Source of the DNA: JANQLU01 sp964434955
Lineage (GTDB): Bacteria > Planctomycetota > Planctomycetia > Pirellulales > Pirellulaceae
Direction: 5' to 3'
Assembly (NCBI GenBank): GCA_964434955.1
Contig: CAYSXI010000040.1
Location: 1-31,184, forward strand
Length of the DNA stretch: 31,184 bases
The notes under the pieces are model-generated. The model was given only the letters and a program-made list of their open reading frames with translations. It was not told the origin of the DNA and did no database searches. Of this stretch, positions 15,001-23,350 are shown in pieces (position 1 is the stretch's first letter; every line of letters starts with the position of its first letter). The translations under genes and the position numbers were made by a program.

Positions 15001-17055
15001 CTATCTGTTCGGTTTTTTGACTTCGATCTGCAATGGCAAACTTTGAACCGGCTTGCCGGAAATGTCGGCAACGGCAAACAACGTGGAAGGGCCTTGTCCG
15101 AGAATTTCTGTTTCGATCTGGATACGGCCATTTTCACCACGAACGGTACCCAGGACGCGCCCGTTCTGAAATAGGCGGATCCGTGTTGCTCCCTTCGCAT
15201 TTAGCGAAAAATCAAACTTGTTTCCAAGCGTCAATACTTTTGGATTGGTCTTAAGCTCGACCGAGCTTCCCGAATTGTTGACCACGAATGGAATGATGAC
15301 GCGACTGCGAGTCTCAACACGATCAGCGGCAACACCCACAATTCGGATTTCGTGATATCCGTCCGAAAGCGACTTGGAATCAAAGGAGACTTTTCGGCCA
15401 ACCGCCAAGTTGGCTCGCAGGACCCCATCGGTAAATAGTTCGAACTGCGCGATCGAATCTTTGGAATTGGTCGGTGTAATTTCAAATTCGACCTTACCTT
15501 TGACTTCCTGGTTCGGCTCAAGCCCTTTCACGGCAAATTTTTGGGGTTTGGCAAACGGCTGGCAAAGTGGATCACCAACGATCAAGAGCTGGAATGGCCC
15601 GTTGACGGACTGATAGAAGGCTTCGCCCAGACTCGCACCATTTGCATAGTGAGCATGGATCATGGGATGGGGAAATTTCGCTTGGATCGCGTAGGGTTCA
15701 CAAGTCGTTCCGCTGGAACCGGCCGCGCCATAGCGGAGAAACTCCGTGAGCGGGGTCTGCTTTTGACCTTTGATCAGAACGCCCCCGTAGCTGGTGAGGT
15801 TTTCGACGATCGCGCCCGGCAAGATTTTGCATTTCGACTTTTCCCAGCTGAGAACATTTCGCCCGGTTGAACATCCGAGCACGTCCTGTTTGTTACTGGG
15901 CAAAATGGATTCAACCACTTTGCCGACATGGCCAGCAGCGGCCAGCGCTTCAATGGCATCACCGAAATAACGCTCACGGGTCCTGGTCCGCACATCCGTC
16001 GTTTTCGTAAAGTAAAACGTTCCTTTGGGCTGAGTCCCGTCGGCATCAATTGCGGCCTTTAGGTATTTGAGGACTTCCTCGTCGGTGTTTCCTCGCACGT
16101 CGGTATGCGCAAGCATCGTCGATATAAAATACTTGCGTCCCGAGTTGGATTTGACTTCACGAATCCCGTTCGGCTGCCAGGCATAGCGACTGCGAAACCC
16201 TTGCGTGGGAAGGTATTTGAATCGGTCGGTTGCAATTCGATTCACAACCGACTGAAAAGCTTTTTCTTCGCGAACTCCATCAAAGGCGCTGTCGGTTTCG
16301 AGATAGTTTCGAAACCGAAACCCTTTTTGCGCCGCGGTATTCAACGCCAGTGCCGATTCGGAGACTTTTCCCGCCTTCGCGTAACAACGGGAAACCTGAT
16401 AGTAAAGCAGGAAATTATCGCCATGGCGTTTTGTCAAATCCAGAAGTTGCTGAGCTGCTTCATCGTATTCGCCCGCATTCATTTTCTTGGTCGCTTCCGC
16501 GAACTTCTTCTGATCATCCCCCAGGAACATCACCCGGAAAACATTCTTTGTCAAACCGCGGTAGTACCAGTTTCCGTCCAGCGAAAGGTAACCGACCTGC
16601 TTGTTCATCACGCTTTGCAAGTAGTAAGTCATTGCGGTCGTTGAACAAATCCACTTGAGCATTTTGTTGTTGATCAGCTGATCTTTGAGAACGCTCTGTT
16701 TGACATCACTATCCGCGGTAACTCGCGTCGGGAATCCAGAAGAATAAACTAGGTAGTCGACTTGCGCGGACAACTTGCGTTTTTGAATCTCGGCAATGAC
16801 CGGCTTTAAAATTCGATCACGAAATTCATTGATATTGATGGTGTGCTTGGCTGGAACCGTCGTCAGGTAGATGACGTTTTTGGGTGGCACCTTGCGCCAG
16901 TGAATATAGTGATTGGCGATATTCAATGACGACGCGTTATTCGCATTGACGATCAGGACAAGGTTCTCGGGCGTACCACCCGCCCGGGCCTGGCCGGCAA
17001 AGACGCTCAAAATTGGCAGCAAGAAGAGCACCAGAATCATCGATCGGAAATGCAT
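15001..17055 (-). CDS. TIGR03790 family secreted protein with internal TPR and C-terminal Ig-like region
   Basis: A 684-residue exported protein with a signal peptide at about 1-25 (AGQARA cleavage region). The start after cleavage (ENLVLIVNANNASS, then IANHYIHWRKVPPKNVIYL, and DYLVYSSGFPTRV at 100-112) matches what I know of TIGR03790, a family of unknown function from planctomycetes, myxobacteria and relatives. Residues about 184-275 look like a TPR/helical insertion (AGEYDEAAQQLLDLTKRHGD, and NFLLYYQVSRCYAKAGK). The last 150 residues form a beta-sandwich-like region. It is first in an operon, 4 bp before the AAA+ ATPase. It should act in the periplasm or outside the cell, so how it would pair with a cytoplasmic ATPase is unclear. 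Confidence 0.85.
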   Translation of the reverse strand: MHFRSMILVLFLLPILSVFAGQARAGGTPENLVLIVNANNASSLNIANHYIHWRKVPPKNVIYLTTVPAKHTININEFRDRILKPVIAEIQKRKLSAQVDYLVYSSGFPTRVTADSDVKQSVLKDQLINNKMLKWICSTTAMTYYLQSVMNKQVGYLSLDGNWYYRGLTKNVFRVMFLGDDQKKFAEATKKMNAGEYDEAAQQLLDLTKRHGDNFLLYYQVSRCYAKAGKVSESALALNTAAQKGFRFRNYLETDSAFDGVREEKAFQSVVNRIATDRFKYLPTQGFRSRYAWQPNGIREVKSNSGRKYFISTMLAHTDVRGNTDEEVLKYLKAAIDADGTQPKGTFYFTKTTDVRTRTRERYFGDAIEALAAAGHVGKVVESILPSNKQDVLGCSTGRNVLSWEKSKCKILPGAIVENLTSYGGVLIKGQKQTPLTEFLRYGAAGSSGTTCEPYAIQAKFPHPMIHAHYANGASLGEAFYQSVNGPFQLLIVGDPLCQPFAKPQKFAVKGLEPNQEVKGKVEFEITPTNSKDSIAQFELFTDGVLRANLAVGRKVSFDSKSLSDGYHEIRIVGVAADRVETRSRVIIPFVVNNSGSSVELKTNPKVLTLGNKFDFSLNAKGATRIRLFQNGRVLGTVRGENGRIQIETEILGQGPSTLFAVADISGKPVQSLPLQIEVKKPNR

Positions 17056-17142
17056 AGACTCATCTCATTTTCTAAAGTGAAAGGTGCCGCGTCAGCGACT
17101 CACCACCATTGTAACCGATTTGCGAATTCATGGTTTTCAACG

Positions 17143-17183
17143 AAAAAAAGCCGAGCTTTTTGACTCGGCTTTTCTTGTCTTTT
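17143..17183 (-). terminator. Terminator of the DUF11 gene (possibly bidirectional)
   Basis: A perfect 7-bp stem (17149-17155 with 17164-17170) has an 8-nt loop. On the minus strand seven T follow the hairpin (17143-17149 on +). The plus side is also T-rich (TTTCTTGTCTTTT). It lies 20-60 bp after the DUF11 gene stop. Confidence 0.9.
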
Positions 17184-17202
17184 GAATTGTGATTCGACAG
17201 AA

Positions 17203-18987
17203 CTATCGAACGCGACATTTGAATTTGATCACGCCACCGGTTCCGATTTTAAGAGGGTCCACGATTTCCCATCGTAGCTGCGTGGAATCGGCGTCATTTT
17301 GACTTGTAATCAAATCGGCCTTGACGGAGCAGCTTGCCGATCCTTCGACATACTCCAAACGGGTTGTCAGGTTGTCGATGACCGTAACGTTGCCGATGAT
17401 CTCTTCGCCGACATTGTCAAACCGAATCAAGAATACAATCTCATCACCTGGCTTGGCCGTTTTCTTGTCTGCCATTTTGACCACCCGCAACTTCGACTTC
17501 TTGCCGATCGGGTCGACGGTGATGGTTTCGTTTGCAGCTTTCACGTCGTGCAAGGCTCGCAGCCCATCGTTTTTGACGACGATCTTGACTTCCATGTCGG
17601 ATGACCAAGCGATCGCCGATTGCATCGCGGTCGCCAAGAACGCTTTTTCGCTGTTCTCAAGACGTCCCGTCAAAAGGAAGTTATGAATCTTGACCGACGA
17701 AATGGAGTTCCCGGTTGACGCCGAACTCGTCGTGTTGTCGACCGTCAGGCCTCTCGTCCGATCCTTCATTTCGCTGGCAGCTTTGCTGCCAATATTGCGG
17801 ATTGTTGCCTGATGACTTTTTGCGTTGCTGGCAAAGTCGAAACTGCCGGAACGGAATGTCATTGTTGTATCGTCCGTTGCCGCCATGTGTTCGATGTTAT
17901 TGGCGCTGATCAAACCATCAATCTTTTGAACGGCAGAAAAACGAGGAGCGTAAATCGAAACCCGGTTACTTGGAACGACAACACGATCGCCTTTCAGCGT
18001 GTCGAAGTGGCCAATCGTGTCCTGGGAATCAAGTCCCTGGACCGACCAATCGCTTCCCACGACCACCTTCAAGTTTCGGTCGCCGCCATCATGAAGGAAC
18101 TCCCCGGATGACAAAAGCTCACGAAGTCGCGGGTCCATGGGACGCTCTTTTCCATCGCCTTTGTCTTGTCCCGGGAATTTCAAAGGACTTGGCATTTGTT
18201 GATTTTGAAGATTGAACTGATCGCGATTTGGAAACTTGTCCTTCGCGTCCTTCTCCTGCTGATTCTTATTAGCCGTTTCGACCGGCAGCAATGCTCCATT
18301 CACCCTCATGACGGGATATTTGTCACTGGTCGATGGGTAGTAGATCGCGTGCCCCGTGCTTTGCGTGCCTGATTGATTGGATGCGGATGGCGAAACGGTT
18401 GGCAGATCGGAAATCCGGATCGTTTGCTTCGGCTTCTGGCTCTGGCCGGACCTTTTTTCGGGCTGCTGATGCTTTGCCACTTTAACCGGCATCAACTGCG
18501 AAGACCGAATCACTGGAGGATTCACCATCTTGGCGTTTTCGACTTTAGGGCTTACTTGAGGCACCATTCGTGTCGTCGCGTTCTTGGCGGACTTGAGCTC
18601 CGCTTGATTGGCTGAAACCTGAGGGTACGTCGTCATTTGTCGAGGAATCGAGGAAGGTCGAATGGGCTTGGCCAATCGTTGCTGAGGATCCACGACTTTT
18701 GGCTGATTCGCGACTGACTGTTTTTGCTCTTCTTTTTTTGGCGCCGTTGACGGTTCGGTCGCAAGAATAATTCGCGCCGTCGATTGCTTGGGCACTTCTT
18801 CCTTCTTTTTCTGTTCGACGGTTTTGCCCTCGATCAGGATCCGAACATCCGTCGCCGATTTATCGGACTTGGATTGATCGGTGCCTTTGTCCTGCGAATA
18901 GGCGACCGCCGCTGCAAACAACAAGTAAGCAATCAATGCCGTTGCAATGCCCAGGGTTTTCAACCGCAACCGTTTTGCAATGTTCAT
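17203..18987 (-). CDS. Exported DUF11-domain protein
   Basis: A 594-residue protein with an N-terminal signal or anchor (about 12-30). A long Lys/Gln/Pro/Ser-rich linker (32-280) follows, then a domain at about 285-365 (LRELLSSGEFLHDGGD, NRVSIYAPRFSAVQ) of a kind I associate with planctomycete surface proteins. A DUF11 beta-sandwich domain ends the protein (about 498-594: KPGDEIVFLIRFDNVG, VIDNLTTRLEYVEGS). DUF11 is common in large bacterial surface proteins and is probably structural. The linker contains IRISDLP (190-196), resembling IRVSQLP in the adjacent upstream gene product. It lies 42 bp downstream of that gene and is probably co-transcribed with it. Function unknown. Confidence 0.85.
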   Translation of the reverse strand: MNIAKRLRLKTLGIATALIAYLLFAAAVAYSQDKGTDQSKSDKSATDVRILIEGKTVEQKKKEEVPKQSTARIILATEPSTAPKKEEQKQSVANQPKVVDPQQRLAKPIRPSSIPRQMTTYPQVSANQAELKSAKNATTRMVPQVSPKVENAKMVNPPVIRSSQLMPVKVAKHQQPEKRSGQSQKPKQTIRISDLPTVSPSASNQSGTQSTGHAIYYPSTSDKYPVMRVNGALLPVETANKNQQEKDAKDKFPNRDQFNLQNQQMPSPLKFPGQDKGDGKERPMDPRLRELLSSGEFLHDGGDRNLKVVVGSDWSVQGLDSQDTIGHFDTLKGDRVVVPSNRVSIYAPRFSAVQKIDGLISANNIEHMAATDDTTMTFRSGSFDFASNAKSHQATIRNIGSKAASEMKDRTRGLTVDNTTSSASTGNSISSVKIHNFLLTGRLENSEKAFLATAMQSAIAWSSDMEVKIVVKNDGLRALHDVKAANETITVDPIGKKSKLRVVKMADKKTAKPGDEIVFLIRFDNVGEEIIGNVTVIDNLTTRLEYVEGSASCSVKADLITSQNDADSTQLRWEIVDPLKIGTGGVIKFKCRVR

Positions 18988-19029
18988 CGTCTATGCCTTA
19001 GTTTTAAACGCCAATGATTGTTCGATCGT

Positions 19030-20319
19030 CTAACGCCTTTGAGGTGCCTGACCGGGGGTCAGGTCCAGCTTGGGAAGCGTACTTTTCTTGACCCGAGGAA
19101 TCTGTCCGGACATCGGCGGCATGACCATGGTTGGAAACGCCTGTGCCGTATTCGGGGCGATTGTTCGAGTCGGTTTTTGTTGTTCATTCTTGCGTGGCAA
19201 TTGAGAAACTCGAATCGATTGTCCGGTTTCACGATCGCCGATCGCTTGTTTTTGCGTTGACGGAACTGGGGTCGTTTGATTCGCCTTCAATGAACTCTGG
19301 GCCGGATTCATTTTCTGATTACCGGAAACGATTTTCGGCATCGTACTGGGCAAACGCTGGGGCATTGGATTGGGCATGGTCGCATTACCCGTCTGGCTTC
19401 CCAAGTCCATCGGAGTGACCGAGTTGGTGATCGGGAGGCGACGCGGAGCCGGTTGCCTTTGAATGGCCGTTGATTGGCTGACAATGCCAGGAAGTTTGTC
19501 AAGGTCGACGTTTCCGTCACCCAATGCGCGACGCGTGTTGGTCGAAATTGCCGGTTGGGAAATCGAACCGGCTTTGACAATTTGAATCGGGAATTGGCGA
19601 CCCAGCGCGAAACGACCATCGCCTTTCATATCGGGGACTCGAGATCCCATTCGGACAATGGTCATTGGTTTGCCAAGGCTCGCTGCGACTTTGAGCGGAT
19701 CCTGATCCTGGCGAACTCGAAAATAGTTCTGATCGCCTTTCACTTGACGAAATGGAACCGCGGTTTCCGGGTTCTCCAGGTAGGTGACTCGATGCACAAA
19801 ATTTCCGTCGACTGCTTTCTCCAACTCCTGTTCGGTGATGTGAACCATCACGGGGAATTGGTCGGCTTGACCCTGCGGTGGGTAAAGTCGATTGACAATC
19901 TCGATTGACGGATAAACTTCCTTGCTCGGCCTTCGCCGAATTTTGGTAACTTTCATTCGATAGACAGCGCCAACCAAAAGGCGAACCAAAGGTTTTTCAC
20001 TGTCCATTTTCTGATAGGACTCGCCATTCCAGATGGAAATCTCGCATCCTTTGGGAATCACGAACTGGATGGGTTGCATGTAAGCATTCAGTTGATCGCG
20101 AACGATCATGCGTTGGGCGCCAATTTGCCCAGGGACCATCCTGGAATCCTGCAAATTGTGACCATGGGGAATCCGCTGGACACCGGGCTGTTGTGCTTGC
20201 ACATCACTTGAAAACAGTGGCATGCTCAAAACGGGAATCGTCAAAGCGAGAACCAACATGATCTGCTTTGCAATCCGAGTGGATTGAATTCGTGTCGCGT
20301 TCAACAGTTTCGACATCAT
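19030..20319 (-). CDS. Exported protein, paralogue of the neighbouring lipoprotein
   Basis: A 429-residue protein with a signal peptide (about 19-42, VQA). A domain of unknown name spans about 90-228: YRMKVTKI, EVYPSIEI, VMVHITEQELEKAVDGNFVHRVTYLENPE and IVRMG. The same blocks occur in the upstream gene product (about 125-232), so the two are paralogues. The C-terminal half is Pro/Gln/Ser-rich and contains IRVSQLP (369-375), also seen in the downstream DUF11 protein. I chose ATG 20319 because AGGT precedes it at a good distance; the frame extends to a TTG at 20343 without a ribosome binding site. No assigned function. Confidence 0.83.
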   Translation of the reverse strand: MMSKLLNATRIQSTRIAKQIMLVLALTIPVLSMPLFSSDVQAQQPGVQRIPHGHNLQDSRMVPGQIGAQRMIVRDQLNAYMQPIQFVIPKGCEISIWNGESYQKMDSEKPLVRLLVGAVYRMKVTKIRRRPSKEVYPSIEIVNRLYPPQGQADQFPVMVHITEQELEKAVDGNFVHRVTYLENPETAVPFRQVKGDQNYFRVRQDQDPLKVAASLGKPMTIVRMGSRVPDMKGDGRFALGRQFPIQIVKAGSISQPAISTNTRRALGDGNVDLDKLPGIVSQSTAIQRQPAPRRLPITNSVTPMDLGSQTGNATMPNPMPQRLPSTMPKIVSGNQKMNPAQSSLKANQTTPVPSTQKQAIGDRETGQSIRVSQLPRKNEQQKPTRTIAPNTAQAFPTMVMPPMSGQIPRVKKSTLPKLDLTPGQAPQRR

Positions 20320-20387
20320 GGATTTGACCTGGTTAGTTTGCAACGAAAACCGGATTTGCGTCGAACAGGTTCCTGATCGAAAAAGGC

Positions 20388-20433
20388 AAAATAAAAGCCG
20401 CGCTTCGAGGCCTGGAAGGACGAAGCGCGGCTT
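20388..20433 (-). terminator. Strong terminator of the lipoprotein gene
   Basis: A perfect 13-bp stem (20395-20407 with 20421-20433), rich in GC, has a 13-nt loop. On the minus strand TTTTATTTT follows. It starts 17 bp after the lipoprotein stop and separates it from the downstream paralogue. Confidence 0.95.
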
Positions 20434-20449
20434 GGGTTACTCAATTCAA

Positions 20450-21589
20450 CTAGCGACAATTTCCGCAGCCACGTCCACCACAATCCTGGCACGAAAGTGG
20501 TCCGTAGACGGTATTCGTGGGCGGTTGTGAGTTAAAGTGTGGGTTGCGAATCGTGTTTTCACGAATGTAGATATTGTCGGCAGGTCGAGGATAGCTCAAG
20601 CCTGGACGTTGTTGAACATGAACATTCACACGGTTGGTTGGACCGGGAATTGCGGTCGCGGTGTAGTTGCGAATGTTGTGCTGCTTGAGGCCAGCTGGGC
20701 CGCCCATTGGAATGTGCGGAGGACCAGGAAGACCAATGTTGGTTCCCACGTATGGCATGCCATACTGAGGACCGGTAACACCAGAAATGTATCCGGTTGG
20801 TGTGAAGCCTTGGCCACCACCGCCGCCGCCACCGAACATCATGCCGATGTCGCCAGCGTCTGCACCCGCTCCGGGAACTTCCATGTCTTTGTTACCCATT
20901 CGAACGATTGCAAGAATCGCACCGCGTCGATCGGCTTCGACGATTGGATCCACTCCGGGATCAAGTCGAGTGCTGACCAGGGTTTCAACGCCGGCCAAAG
21001 CCAATTCTTGGAACTCGGGATCTGGAACGTAGATAACTTTTGTGACGAAGTTACCTGCGAGGACCTGATCGAAATCTTCGTCCGTGATCTGTACTGGAAC
21101 CGCCGAGTGTGCGAGATAGGCGGCGGTACGTGGAGTCACGTTTCCAATTTCAAGCGTTGGATAAAGTTCGACGCCCTCTCGACCCTTGATGTTGGTTACC
21201 TTCAATCGGAAGATTCCACCTTGGGCAAAGTTTTGACGACCAGGAACGACCAATGGAGTTGAGTCGTACGCGCCAACTTTGGAAACGTCCCACTGAACTT
21301 GCATCTGTTCTGGTTTGTCAAACAAGACCTGAACGGTGCTGCCAGCGGCATTCATGGCGTGTCCCGCCTGGCCACGCATCATCGCGGCATGGGCTTCGGC
21401 GCCTACGGGACCCATCGGACCCAAAACTCCGGGACCAGGACCGCCTACGCCGGGTCCAGGTTCCAATAACTGTTGTGCCGGCGGCAGATTGTGGCTAACC
21501 GGCAAGCCTTGTCGACCAGCAGGCACTTTACAACCGGCAGCAAAAACCGCCAGTGCCAGCAAGGCGAACATTGACAAGCGTGCGTACAT
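20450..21589 (-). CDS. Predicted lipoprotein with Gly/Pro-rich tail and terminal Cys motif
   Basis: A 379-residue protein that starts with a lipoprotein-type signal (LALAVFAAGC, lipidated Cys20 predicted; the -3 position is Ala rather than Leu). Gly/Pro-rich sequence follows, then a domain at about 125-232 (FRLKVTNI, ELYPTLEI, VPVQITDEDFDQVLAGNFVTKVIYVPDPE, AIVRMG) shared with the downstream gene product. The tail has a run of seven Gly (254-260) and ends in CQDCGGRGCGNCR (367-379), reminiscent of a DnaJ-type CxxCxGxG zinc site. ATG 21589 has a strong AAGGGGGG Shine-Dalgarno; the open frame continues to 21709 without one. Probably envelope-located; function unknown. Confidence 0.85.
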   Translation of the reverse strand: MYARLSMFALLALAVFAAGCKVPAGRQGLPVSHNLPPAQQLLEPGPGVGGPGPGVLGPMGPVGAEAHAAMMRGQAGHAMNAAGSTVQVLFDKPEQMQVQWDVSKVGAYDSTPLVVPGRQNFAQGGIFRLKVTNIKGREGVELYPTLEIGNVTPRTAAYLAHSAVPVQITDEDFDQVLAGNFVTKVIYVPDPEFQELALAGVETLVSTRLDPGVDPIVEADRRGAILAIVRMGNKDMEVPGAGADAGDIGMMFGGGGGGGQGFTPTGYISGVTGPQYGMPYVGTNIGLPGPPHIPMGGPAGLKQHNIRNYTATAIPGPTNRVNVHVQQRPGLSYPRPADNIYIRENTIRNPHFNSQPPTNTVYGPLSCQDCGGRGCGNCR

Positions 21590-21857
21590 GGTTCCCCCCT
21601 TAACGCAAATTGCTGTCCCTCGATGTCCTGTCCAAGACAAATTGGGCCTAAATGGATTCAATCGCATCTTCCGATGCAAAGTGTTTTGTTCGGAGTTGAA
21701 ATCAGTCAATGAACTGACATGGACCGGTTTTCAACACGTTCCTACAATCGCGGTCGCACCTTCATAGGCGCACAACGAATTGTGTTTAAACGATTGATTG
21801 TTTCTATGTTCGGCGCAGCATGATGCGAATCTTTGGAAAAATCCGCACAACCATAAC

Positions 21858-22817
21858 ATGAAGCAGAAATTACTAGCATTTGGGTTTGTGCTAGCGGCTG
21901 TGGCCGTCGTTCTTGCCTCCAATCAGCGCGCCCGCAATTTCGCATTTGCCGCTTTCAAGAAGACACCCGACTCGCCCCAGCCAATGAACGGCGAAACGTC
22001 ACCCGGGGAACACCAGGACGATCAAGGCTCCGCAGCTGTGGCCGCAAGGCCAGGCAACATGATGATCATGCAAGCATCCCAAAACCTGCAGTCGTCGCCG
22101 CCGCTGGTTTCGAATGCTCGTTTCCACGCGGAAATGTTCGGGGTTCAAATCAATGGCCCTGGAAAAATCATGTTAAAAGGGCAGGGCAGTGGGCAATCAC
22201 GTATGGAATTCGTGTTTCAGGTTGATCAAGAAGAACAGCGACTGATCCAGGTTACCGACAACGAATTTTTCTATTTCATTCGCCAAGCCGGCGATCGCCG
22301 ATTGGTGGAGTCGATTGATCTTTCCAAACTTTCAGAAGCCCGCAAACTTGATGCGAATTCGCTGCTTTCCGGTAGCTTGAGTTCGCTGTTGGAACGCTTG
22401 CACGATCTATTTGTGTTCGATGCACCCAGCGAAGAGAAACTTGGCGAGTTGGATGTGTTTCGAATTCGTGGTCACTGGAGAAGGCAAGCGCTTGCCCGCT
22501 TGCTGGAAGATCCCCAAGATCCGACGAAACTTGCCAACAAGTCCAGCAGCAACGTCCAATTGCCAAATCACGTGCCGGCGACCGTCGAAGTCATCATTGC
22601 CCGCGGTGGCCCTTTACCACTTTTCCCTTACCGGATCGATTTTCAACACGGCAACTCGAGCAAGGAAAACGCTCCCTCGATCGTTTCACTGGAACTGTTT
22701 GACGTTCAACCTGTTCGAGAAATCCCGGACGCCATGTTTCAAGTTCAAACGGGTTTCGATCGCCCGACGGATCGGACGTCCTTTTACATCGAACGAATCA
22801 ACCGCTTACGCCGGTAG
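21858..22817 (+). CDS. Secreted protein of unknown function
   Basis: A 319-residue protein with an N-terminal hydrophobic segment (KLLAFGFVLAAVAVVLAS), either a signal peptide or an anchor. After a low-complexity linker (35-80) comes a mixed alpha/beta region (about 85-315): VQINGPGKIMLKGQGSGQSRMEF, RLIQVTDNEFFYFIRQAG, DVFRIRGHW and PYRIDF. The alternation resembles LolA-like or lipoprotein-carrier sheets, but that is only an impression. ATG 21858 is chosen from the signal peptide; no ribosome binding site is seen, and the frame is open to a TTG at 21798. Its 3' end overlaps convergent csrA by 12 bp. Confidence 0.75.
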   Translation: MKQKLLAFGFVLAAVAVVLASNQRARNFAFAAFKKTPDSPQPMNGETSPGEHQDDQGSAAVAARPGNMMIMQASQNLQSSPPLVSNARFHAEMFGVQINGPGKIMLKGQGSGQSRMEFVFQVDQEEQRLIQVTDNEFFYFIRQAGDRRLVESIDLSKLSEARKLDANSLLSGSLSSLLERLHDLFVFDAPSEEKLGELDVFRIRGHWRRQALARLLEDPQDPTKLANKSSSNVQLPNHVPATVEVIIARGGPLPLFPYRIDFQHGNSSKENAPSIVSLELFDVQPVREIPDAMFQVQTGFDRPTDRTSFYIERINRLRR

Positions 22818-23117
22818 CTGCGTGTTGATCGCGGTTCGACTTTTGTGATTGACCCGATAACCGATGCGGGATTCACCGAGTTGCTCCGGCTTTCTTTTGC
22901 TTCCGCCATCGAGAACAAGTGAGTTTCGCGCTTGAGTTTGGGCCGCCTTCATCTCACCACGCAATTCTCCGCACAACTCACCCCGCACAACTTTGATGTC
23001 ATCCGGAGCATCAATTCCGATTTTTACTTGCGAGCCTGAAATCTTAAGGACTTTGATTTCGATACCCAGGTCGGGCAATACGATTTTCGACTTCTCGCGA
23101 CGTGACAGGACCAACAT
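22806..23117 (-). CDS. csrA: Translational regulator CsrA with extended C-terminus
   Basis: CsrA binds GGA motifs in mRNA leaders and controls translation or stability. The first 60 residues match the family: MLVLSRREKSKI, then VKIGIDAPDDIKVVRGEL. Leu4 and an Arg at 45 (VVRGEL) correspond to the RNA-binding Leu4 and Arg44 of the E. coli protein. The protein is 103 residues, about 40 more than most CsrA; the extra tail is basic and probably disordered (GGSKRKPEQLGES, NHKSRTA). ATG 23117 has an AAGGG Shine-Dalgarno. It overlaps the convergent secreted-protein gene by 12 bp, so the tail is partly encoded in the overlap. Confidence 0.93.
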   Translation of the reverse strand: MLVLSRREKSKIVLPDLGIEIKVLKISGSQVKIGIDAPDDIKVVRGELCGELRGEMKAAQTQARNSLVLDGGSKRKPEQLGESRIGYRVNHKSRTAINTQLPA

Positions 23118-23310
23118 TTTTTCTACCCTTTTCGTGAAAGAGAAACCGGACCCTCATTTGCCCTGTTCCATGTTTTGGTGCAACCATTCGTTGCTTCCGA
23201 CGTCCCTGTCAGAACGGCGCGGCCAAAGAAATTTGGCACGAAGAAGGCGCCTGCGAAAGCGAAAATTCTATCCCGTGTCGAAGTTTTTCCCAATATGAAT
23301 CGGTTTGGGG

Positions 23311-23316
23311 TAGAAT
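23311..23316 (+). promoter_or_regulatory. Possible -10 element upstream of the zinc-ribbon gene
   Basis: TAGAAT, one base from the sigma70 consensus, lies 34 bp upstream of ATG 23351. No good -35 hexamer is visible at 16-18 bp spacing, so the call is weak. Confidence 0.25.
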
Positions 23317-23350
23317 AGCAGCTAGCCCCTCGTCATCTGGATTTCCAAAA

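Noticed and set aside
14997..15200. Longer N-terminus for the AAA+ ATPase
   Set aside because: The extra 68 residues lie within the TIGR03790 coding region and have no domain-like features; ATG 14996 fits the operon spacing.
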